A DNA stretch of 34,135 nt from Candidatus Kuenenia stuttgartensis (GTDB taxonomy: Bacteria > Planctomycetota > Planctomycetia > Pirellulales > UBA1268). The notes under the pieces are model-generated. The model saw only the letters and a program-made list of their open reading frames with translations, searched no databases and was not told where the DNA came from. This document shows positions 27,481 to 34,135 of this stretch, piece by piece; positions within the stretch are counted from its first letter, which is position 1, and each line of letters starts with the position of its first letter. Location: positions 1-34,135 of the forward strand of contig CAMDFJ010000014.1 in assembly GCA_945897435.1 (NCBI GenBank), written 5' to 3'. A program made the position numbers and the translations under genes.

Positions 27481-30410
27481 CAGTTCTCCTTCCCCGCGGA
27501 CCGCCAGGCCCGCGCGAGTTGTTCGACTGGAATCTCCTCGGCCGCAGTCTCCGCCTGCGTCGCGAACGAGAGGCGGTCATTGGCGGCAACCTCGCCGACA
27601 AAGGCCCATTCCAGGCCCGCCATCTGGGCTGCGAATCGGTCGGACTCCGCCGCGGGCACCTCGCAGACAAACCTTCCCGGGGTTTCGCTGAAGGCCAGGG
27701 TGAGATCGCGGGCATGGCCGTCCGCCGCGCCAATCCGGTTGGGCACCCGGCTCAGATCGAGCCGGGCTCCAATCCCTCCGCCGATCGCCATCTCGGCGAT
27801 CGCGGTCAGCAGTCCGCCGTCGGAACAGTCGTGGCAGGCCGCCACCATTCCGGCCCGCAACGCCGCGGCAACAGCCGCGAAGGTCGCCCGGATTTCGGCG
27901 GCGTTGACTACCGGCACGGTTCCCCCCGTCACGCCCCCGGCTGCCTCGAGCTGGCTGCCGGCAAGATCGTCGCGGGTGATGCCGACCACGGCCAGGCGGT
28001 TTCCCGGACGCTTGAGGTCTGGGGTGACGGACCGGCGGACATCGTCGACCTGGCCCATCGCGGTGGCGAGCAGCGTCGGCGGGATCGAGATTTCCCGGCC
28101 ACGGCCTGCCTCGTCTGTCCAGGCAAAGACGTTGTTGAGGCTGTCCTTGCCGCTCACGAACGGCGCCTCGAAGGCAACGGCGATGTCGTGGCAGGCACGG
28201 CAGGCCTCGACGAGTGTTCCCAACGAATCCTCGCGGCGGGTGTCGCCCCAGCAGAAGTTGTCGAGCAGGGCGATCCTGGCGGGGTCGGCACCGGCGGAGA
28301 TCACGTTGGCCATCGCCTCGACGATCGCCCCCGCGGCCATCTGGTAGGGGTCGAGAAAGCCGAGTCGTTGACGCAGGCCGACGCCGAGCACGATCCCCCG
28401 GTCGCGGCCGAGCGTGCCGCGGATCACCGTGCCGTCGGCCGGTCCATCACCCGGACCAAGCAGCGGTTTCACGACGCTCAATCCCTGCACCTCATGGTCG
28501 TACTGCCGGATGATCCATTCCTTACTGGCGACGTCCGGCAGTCCGAGGATCCCGAGCAGGCGAGAACCGATGCCTTCGGCCTTCGCGGGCCAGGAGGTTG
28601 GCTTCGGTGCGGGGGGCACGTGCCGCGACCGCAGCCGCTGCCGGGGTCGGCCCTCGTGGAGGAAGTGGCAGTCGAGGTCGCCGGCCACGGTCCCATGCCA
28701 GCGGAGCAGGAGCCGTCCAGAGCCGGTGAATCTGCCGATCGCCGTCACCTCGACCCCTTCCTCCTCGGCGATCCGTGCCAACTTCTCCCAGTCGGCCGCC
28801 GCCACGGCGAGCACCATCCGTTCCTGGGCCTCGGAAATCCAGATCTCGGTCGCCGAGAGGCCATCATATTTCAGCGGCACCGTCTCGAGGTCGACCGTCG
28901 CGCCGAGGGTCGCTCCCATCTCGCCCACGGCGCTCGAGAGCCCGCCGGCGCCGCAGTCGGTGATCGCGTGGAAGAGACGCTGCCGCGATGCCTCGAGCAC
29001 GAACTCGACGAGCATCTTCTCGTGGATCGGGTGGCCGATCTGCACCGACCCTCCCGACTGGCTCTCGCTGTCGCTTGAAAGCTCTTCGCTGGAGAAGGTG
29101 GCGCCGTGAATGCCGTCACGGCCCGTCCGTCCACCGGCCACGACGACGAGGTCGCCCGGTTGCACGGCCGCCTCGGCGGAGTGCCGCGGCATGATGCCGA
29201 CGGTTCCACAGAAGACGAGCGGGTTGCAGGTGTAGCCGGGATCGAAGGCGACAGCTCCGGCGATCGTGGGAATGCCCATCCGGTTGCCGTAGTCGCGGAC
29301 GCCGGCGACCACGCCGGAAAGGAGCCGGCGGGGATGGATCACACCCGGTGGCAGCCCGCTCGCGGGCGTGTCGGGCGGACCGACGCAGAACACATCGAGG
29401 TTCGCGATCGGCTTGGCACCGAGCCCGGTGCCGAGAACGTCGCGGATCACGCCACCGAGTCCCGTGGCGGCGCCACCGTAGGGCTCGATCGCCGAGGGGT
29501 GATTGTGGGTTTCGACCTTGACGCAGATGTCGTGGTCGCCATCGAACCGCACCACGCCGGAGTTGTCGCGGAACACGCTCACGCACCAATCGCGGCTGCC
29601 GAGCGACTGGCGGATCTTTCGCGTGGCGGCGAAGACCGTCTCCTTGAGGAGATTGTCGTATGAATGGGGGCCGTCGGGGCCGAGGTGATCGACGGGGCTG
29701 CCCAGGGTTTTATGACAGCAGTGCTCGCTCCAGGTCTGGGCGATGGTCTCGAGTTCGATCTCCAGCGGATCGCGGCCGAGCGCGAGGAAGTGATCCCGGA
29801 CGGCGGTCAGTTCAGCTGCCGTGAGCGCCAGGCACATTTCGCGGCTGAGCCTCACGAGCGCCGCGTCGTCGAGCCCCTGCAGCGACACCGACCGCGATTC
29901 GAACGGCCAGGGACGTCCGCCGCCGAGCGTGTCGATCGCGAGCGGACCGACGACGACGTCGTGGATGGCCTCGCTGGCAAGGAGCTTCCAGGCCAGACGC
30001 TGGACCTCGTCCGCGCCGAGCGCGGGCAGCCAGTATTTACGGAGACTGCGAACCGCCGTCGGCTCGATTCCGAGCAGTCGCATGGCGTCGAGAGCGGTCT
30101 GGGCCGCCGGATCGGTCACTCCCGGCCGGGGCAGCACGTGGAGCACGTTCGGCAGGCCGTCGGGCCCGGCGAGCAGGCCGGGGTCGGCCGACTCCGCGAC
30201 CACGAACGATTCGGTGACCGGGTTGGTGAGCAGCATCGCTGCCGCCCGCTCGGCGTCGGCGCGGGTGAGCGGACCCTCGATCAGCCAGCCGGTCACCGTT
30301 TTCGCATGGCTGCAGCCGGTGATGCCAAGCTCCGCGGCACCCGCCACGAGGCCGCGGGCGGCGTGATCGGCATCACTGTCGAGCAGGTGGACGTCAACTT
30401 CCCAGAGCAT
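27480..30410 (-). CDS. purL: Phosphoribosylformylglycinamidine synthase, PurS-like N-terminus fused to PurL
   Basis: MLWEVDVHLLDSDADHAARGLVAGAAELG... then TWSEHCCHKTL, VKVETHNHPSAIEPYGGAATGLGGVIRD, HSAEAAVQPGDLVVVAGGRTGRDGIHGATFSSEEL, ITDCGAGGLSSAVGEMG, HDCSDGGLLTAIAEMAIGG. Upstream in-frame ATGs at 30431 and 30440 are also possible. Confidence 0.95.
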   Translation of the reverse strand: MLWEVDVHLLDSDADHAARGLVAGAAELGITGCSHAKTVTGWLIEGPLTRADAERAAAMLLTNPVTESFVVAESADPGLLAGPDGLPNVLHVLPRPGVTDPAAQTALDAMRLLGIEPTAVRSLRKYWLPALGADEVQRLAWKLLASEAIHDVVVGPLAIDTLGGGRPWPFESRSVSLQGLDDAALVRLSREMCLALTAAELTAVRDHFLALGRDPLEIELETIAQTWSEHCCHKTLGSPVDHLGPDGPHSYDNLLKETVFAATRKIRQSLGSRDWCVSVFRDNSGVVRFDGDHDICVKVETHNHPSAIEPYGGAATGLGGVIRDVLGTGLGAKPIANLDVFCVGPPDTPASGLPPGVIHPRRLLSGVVAGVRDYGNRMGIPTIAGAVAFDPGYTCNPLVFCGTVGIMPRHSAEAAVQPGDLVVVAGGRTGRDGIHGATFSSEELSSDSESQSGGSVQIGHPIHEKMLVEFVLEASRQRLFHAITDCGAGGLSSAVGEMGATLGATVDLETVPLKYDGLSATEIWISEAQERMVLAVAAADWEKLARIAEEEGVEVTAIGRFTGSGRLLLRWHGTVAGDLDCHFLHEGRPRQRLRSRHVPPAPKPTSWPAKAEGIGSRLLGILGLPDVASKEWIIRQYDHEVQGLSVVKPLLGPGDGPADGTVIRGTLGRDRGIVLGVGLRQRLGFLDPYQMAAGAIVEAMANVISAGADPARIALLDNFCWGDTRREDSLGTLVEACRACHDIAVAFEAPFVSGKDSLNNVFAWTDEAGRGREISIPPTLLATAMGQVDDVRRSVTPDLKRPGNRLAVVGITRDDLAGSQLEAAGGVTGGTVPVVNAAEIRATFAAVAAALRAGMVAACHDCSDGGLLTAIAEMAIGGGIGARLDLSRVPNRIGAADGHARDLTLAFSETPGRFVCEVPAAESDRFAAQMAGLEWAFVGEVAANDRLSFATQAETAAEEIPVEQLARAWRSAGKEN

Positions 30411-31323
30411 CGCGTTCTTTTCCCAGAGCATCGCGTTCATCCTTGGCGCGTTGGAGCAGAGCGACGAGTTTGCGGCGATCCCCCTTCGCAATGGCAGAGA
30501 GCATTTTTTCGGTGACGGTCGTGATTCGCGAGACCGCGGAGGCGACACCGGCGGCGTTGTCGAGGAGGATGTCGGCCCAGAGCCCCGGGTCGCCGGCTGC
30601 AATCCGGGTGGTGTCCCGCCATCCGCCGGCTGTGAACTGCCGCGCCGAAGCAGGTGTGGCCGCGGCGATCGCGGCGGCCAGCAGGTGTGGCGCGTGGCTC
30701 GTCATGGCGAGCATCCGATCATGGTCTCGCGGGGGCATCGTCACCACGTTTGCGCCGAGCGAGGCCCAGAAACCGGCCACCTCCTCGATGTCGGCTTCGG
30801 GGGTCGTTGCTGCGGGCGTGACGACGGCGACCCGCCCGTCGAACAGATCGGCCGTGGCCGCAGTAGGACCGCGACGATGGCTGCCGGCGATCGGATGCGC
30901 TCCAACGAACCGGCCCCTTCTCGAGCGGCGGCGTTTTTCCCAGGCCGAGACGATCGAGGCCTTCGTGCTGCCCGCGTCGGTGATCAGCGTGCCTGGTCGG
31001 ACCGCCTTGTCGATCGCGTCGAGCAGGCCGGGGATCGCCCCCACGCCGCTGGCGACGAGGACGATCTCGGCTTCCGCCACGCCCGCGGCGAGATCGAGGG
31101 TCGTCCGTGTGACCGCCCCCGCCCGCTTCGCCTCGGCTAGAGAGGCCGCCGATCTACCGATGCCGATCACCTCGCTGGCCAGTCGGCGGGCGACGAGGGC
31201 GAGGCCCACCGAGCCGCCGATCAGGCCGACTCCGACGATCGCCACCGTCGGCCACTGCCGTGGTGTTCGCCGGATGGATGCGGCTTGTGTCTGGGAGCCG
31301 GATGTGGTTCGTCCTGCACGCAT
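30394..31323 (-). CDS. tyrA: Prephenate dehydrogenase family protein
   Basis: [119 protein letters not shown]. Confidence 0.93.
   Translation of the reverse strand: MRAGRTTSGSQTQAASIRRTPRQWPTVAIVGVGLIGGSVGLALVARRLASEVIGIGRSAASLAEAKRAGAVTRTTLDLAAGVAEAEIVLVASGVGAIPGLLDAIDKAVRPGTLITDAGSTKASIVSAWEKRRRSRRGRFVGAHPIAGSHRRGPTAATADLFDGRVAVVTPAATTPEADIEEVAGFWASLGANVVTMPPRDHDRMLAMTSHAPHLLAAAIAAATPASARQFTAGGWRDTTRIAAGDPGLWADILLDNAAGVASAVSRITTVTEKMLSAIAKGDRRKLVALLQRAKDERDALGKERDALGS
30399..30438. repeat. Two tandem copies of a 21-bp-period repeat (19 bp identical) in the tyrA/purL overlap
   Basis: TTCCCAGAGCATCGCGTTC at 30399-30417 and 30420-30438. Confidence 0.95.
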
Positions 31324-31390
31324 GGCGGGTTTTTACCACATGATGAACCCATGTGTTAGAAGAGGGTCGAGACAACAGGCAGGTGCGATC

Positions 31391-32422
31391 ATGTTCGGCG
31401 GACAGGCGATGCCAAGGGCGGTTCTGGCGGAGATGCTCGGCCGGCTGGCGACCTCGCTTTCGGCGGGGATCGACCTGCGGAGGGCCTGGTCTGCGGAGGC
31501 TGGCCGCATGCCCCGAAGATGGCGGTCCAGGATGGAGCAGGTTGCCCGGGGGCTTGCCACCGGTGAACCGCTTGCCGATGCGATGGGCCGTGCCGGCGGC
31601 GCCTTTCCACCAGTCGTCCTCGGCATGATCGCGGTTGGTGATGCGACGGGCCATGAAGCAGAAACGCTTCGCGAAGTCTCCGAGATGCTGCGGGCAGGTG
31701 TTCGCTCGACGCGGGAACTCGTTCGCAGCCTCGTCGGACCCGCGTTCCAGCTGGCAGCGGCCGTGGCGGTCGTGGGGCTGTTGATTCTGATCGCCGGATT
31801 CATCCGCGATGGAGAGGATCGGCCCGTCGACATCCTTGGGATCGGACTCTCGGGTCTGTCCGGACTGCTGACCTATCTCGCGGCCGTCGCCGCCAGCCTC
31901 GCGGTGCTGGCCGTGGCAGGAAAACTGCTGCTGGGCAGTTGGCGGCGGCATGGACTGGCCCGATGGCTCGCGGCCGTGGTGCCGGTTGTAGGGCCCGCAG
32001 CCCGCGCGGCAGAGGCCGCCGCATGGTGTCGGGCCGCCTCGCTTTCGAGCGGCGCAGGACTCCCGGCGGGCAGGCTCGTGTCGCTGGCATCGGCGGCCGC
32101 TCCCGGAATTTCGATCGACCCGGCCGCTCTCGAGGAGCGACTCCGCAACGGTGCTTCGCTGGCCGACGCCCTGGCAGCCACGGCACGTCTGCCGCGGAGG
32201 GTGCTCGAGGCGATCGACGTCGGCGAACTCACGGGCAACACCGCCGAGGTGCTCTCGCGACTTGCCGAAGACTGCGACGAGGAGGCTCGGCAGGGGTTTT
32301 CAGCCGCAGCGCGGGGCGTCGGCTTCATCGTTTGGGGGCTGGTTGCCGGTCTGATCGCCCTTGTGGTCTACCGGATTTTCTCGTTCTATCTGGGAATGCT
32401 GCAGGACGCCCTGCGGATCTGA
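31391..32422 (+). CDS. Type II secretion system F-domain (GspF/PilC-like) membrane protein
   Basis: LAEMLGRLATSLSAGIDLRRAW...LATGEPLADAMGRAGGAFPPVVLGMIAVGDATGHEAETLREVSEMLRAG and a second domain ...LRNGASLADALAATARLPRRVLEAIDVGELTGNTAEVLSRLAEDCDEEARQGFSAAARGVGFIVWGLVAGLIALVVYRIFSFYLGML. Start at 31391; the 659 aa ORF extends spuriously through antisense tyrA. Confidence 0.88.
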   Translation: MFGGQAMPRAVLAEMLGRLATSLSAGIDLRRAWSAEAGRMPRRWRSRMEQVARGLATGEPLADAMGRAGGAFPPVVLGMIAVGDATGHEAETLREVSEMLRAGVRSTRELVRSLVGPAFQLAAAVAVVGLLILIAGFIRDGEDRPVDILGIGLSGLSGLLTYLAAVAASLAVLAVAGKLLLGSWRRHGLARWLAAVVPVVGPAARAAEAAAWCRAASLSSGAGLPAGRLVSLASAAAPGISIDPAALEERLRNGASLADALAATARLPRRVLEAIDVGELTGNTAEVLSRLAEDCDEEARQGFSAAARGVGFIVWGLVAGLIALVVYRIFSFYLGMLQDALRI

Positions 32423-32522
32423 CAGTATCCCTGGATCTGGGACTTCCGTGGGAAGAGTCATCGCTGGCCTTTTTCCAGTTGGCAGAGCGGTACAAGGTCG
32501 CTTCGAGGAGTCAGGCTTCGCC

Positions 32523-33452
32523 ATGCGAGTTTCACGGGTAGCGATCGAGACAGTTCTTCTCTGGACGCTGGCAGGCGTCGCCTCCGCCGCCGATCCACAG
32601 ACCGGTCCACCGAAGACCCAGCAGGAGTTGATGGCCGAACGCGGGTTCGTCCGCTTCAGGGGGAGTTGGCGGACGGTTCAGGAGATCGAACTCATCGAGC
32701 GGGCGGAGAAGCGGACGATCGCACAGAAGGAATGGAACGGCAGGCTGGAGCGGCTGCGGAAGGGGCTCGATCAGCCTGCGGCCGGCCAGACGGCCGCCGA
32801 GGAGATTCGCGAGATCGCCGATCCAATGGCGGTTCCGGCCCTCGCCGCCGCACTCGCCCAGGAGCCGGTTTTCGCCGCCAGAAACCTCTACGTCGAGGCG
32901 CTCTCCCGAATCCGCTCGGCGGAGGCGCAGACGGTACTCGCCGTCGTGGCGGTCGATCACGCCGACGAGGAGACCCGGATCGCAGCCGCAGAGCGGCTCA
33001 TGGCCGGGGGTTCGCTGGCCGTGCTTCCCTCGATCGCCGCGGCGCTCCGGGATGCCGACAATGCCCGAATCAATCGGTCTGCAGAGGCGATCGGTAGGCT
33101 CGTGCAGCCTGCCCGCGATCAGGATTCTTCGGCCTCGGCTGTCGAGCCCGCACCAGACCAATTCCCGTTCTGGCTCCTCTCTGGCCTGATCGAGGCGCTC
33201 GAAACCGAACATATGGTGACGGAGGGGGATGGCAGGCCCGAGGGTTCGACGACGGCCACCTTCACACCCTCAGCGGGCGGGCTCTCGATGGGCGGCGGGG
33301 CGAAGCGGGTTCGACGGCGGTTCCGCAACGACGCCGTGCTCGAAACGCTCGTCACCCTGACCAACGTGAACTTCGAGTGGGACGTCGCCGCCTGGAAGGC
33401 CTGGCTCGCCGCCCGCCAGAATCCGGTCGACTACGATCCGCGGCGCGGCTGA
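32523..33452 (+). CDS. Secreted HEAT-repeat-like protein
   Basis: MRVSRVAIETVLLWTLAGVASAADPQTG signal peptide; MAVPALAAALAQEPVFAARNLYVEALSRIRSAEAQTVLAVVAVDHADEETRIAAAERLMAG HEAT-like helices. Confidence 0.78.
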   Translation: MRVSRVAIETVLLWTLAGVASAADPQTGPPKTQQELMAERGFVRFRGSWRTVQEIELIERAEKRTIAQKEWNGRLERLRKGLDQPAAGQTAAEEIREIADPMAVPALAAALAQEPVFAARNLYVEALSRIRSAEAQTVLAVVAVDHADEETRIAAAERLMAGGSLAVLPSIAAALRDADNARINRSAEAIGRLVQPARDQDSSASAVEPAPDQFPFWLLSGLIEALETEHMVTEGDGRPEGSTTATFTPSAGGLSMGGGAKRVRRRFRNDAVLETLVTLTNVNFEWDVAAWKAWLAARQNPVDYDPRRG

Positions 33453-33453
33453 G

Positions 33454-34135
33454 TCAGGCGGCCTGCCGGCGTCGCCGCTGCAGCCAGGCGGCGTTGGCGT
33501 CGAGCACGAGCAGGGCGACCCGGTTCTCGAGATTTGGCCGAAAAACGGCCAGCAGCAGGAGCGGGAGGAACCAGGCCATGAAGAGGCCGCCGTTGTGGGC
33601 CTTCCAGAACTGGCTGCCGAGCAGCACCGCCGCCGAGCAGCTCAGCAGCGTGCCGAGGTTCTTGGGCGAAGGCCAGATGGCGAGCGTGGCCATCATCGCC
33701 ACGAATGCCGCCAGCACCGGCAGCCGAAAGACGGCGTCGTTGAAGGGCAGCGCCCAGAATCCCTCCAGCGAGACCGCGTTGGGGAAGATCCAGCCAAACA
33801 TCTGTCGCAGTTGTCCGAGAAAGACGGCGGCATCGGGGGATGTGAACCAGAGTGCGACCACGAGCAGCGCCAGGGACGCGGCCACGCCGAGGACGAACCG
33901 GCGGATGCCCCGTTCCCAGTAGAAGCTGCACCAGAGGGGCAAGAGGAAGACGGGGTAATAGATCGTGCCGATCGCCAGGCCGATGAGGCCGCCAGAGACC
34001 AGAGGCCGGCGGTAGGATGCCACGGCCCAGACGATCAGGGCTCCGGGCAGGACGTGGTCGACCCGCCCCGTCATCAATGCGGTGTAGGGCAGCAGCAAGT
34101 ACAGTACCGCCGCCGCGATGCCAAGCCGGACGTTG
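33454..34135 (-). CDS. Polytopic membrane protein, possibly GT-C/GT87-like glycosyltransferase; 5' end beyond window
   Basis: Open to right edge: NVRLGIAAAVLYLLLPYTALMTGRVDHVLPGALIVWAVASYRRPLVSGGLIGLAIGTIYYPVFLLPLWCSFYWERG...; many TM segments. Confidence 0.72.
   Translation of the reverse strand, partial: NVRLGIAAAVLYLLLPYTALMTGRVDHVLPGALIVWAVASYRRPLVSGGLIGLAIGTIYYPVFLLPLWCSFYWERGIRRFVLGVAASLALLVVALWFTSPDAAVFLGQLRQMFGWIFPNAVSLEGFWALPFNDAVFRLPVLAAFVAMMATLAIWPSPKNLGTLLSCSAAVLLGSQFWKAHNGGLFMAWFLPLLLLAVFRPNLENRVALLVLDANAAWLQRRRRQAA

Noticed and set aside
27468-29078. 536 aa plus-strand ORF
   Set aside because: Shadow ORF antisense to purL.
30443-31390. N-terminal extension of the 659 aa plus-strand ORF
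   Set aside because: Antisense to tyrA; GspF homology starts only after 31391.

Overview
GC-rich bacterial chromosomal window with the gene content and style of a planctomycete (Pirellulales-like; an inference from gene families only). Mostly housekeeping plus lineage-specific hypothetical genes: a translationally coupled pair of PQQ/BamB-like beta-propeller proteins, a SUMF1/FGE-like protein, smpB, a sensor kinase and an OmpR-type regulator separated by purH-trpC, an NAD-dependent epimerase, a GNAT-like protein, a YgiQ-type radical SAM protein, a PDZ protein, cysC, a VOC protein, an rpoD-type sigma factor, a quinone oxidoreductase, a SAF/CpaB-like protein with a lipoprotein, a tyrA-purL-purQ operon, an orphan GspF-like protein, a HEAT-like protein and a polytopic membrane protein running off the right end. 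I saw no CRISPR array, rRNA, convincing tRNA, transposase or recognisable defence cluster. The most interesting signals are small: (i) a perfect 15-bp hairpin built into the last codons and stop of smpB, which suggests a testable arfA-like nonstop-mRNA autoregulation model; (ii) a 21-bp-period tandem duplication across the tyrA/purL overlap that changes both proteins in different frames; (iii) long intergenic inverted repeats at 26446-26656 and a hairpin cluster after rpoD; (iv) a forced TTG start for the sigma factor with an out-of-frame ATG inside its ribosome-binding region; (v) an orphan intrinsic terminator pointing toward rpoD; (vi) stop codons of convergent genes embedded in palindromes. 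I cannot demonstrate a novel multi-gene system in this window.
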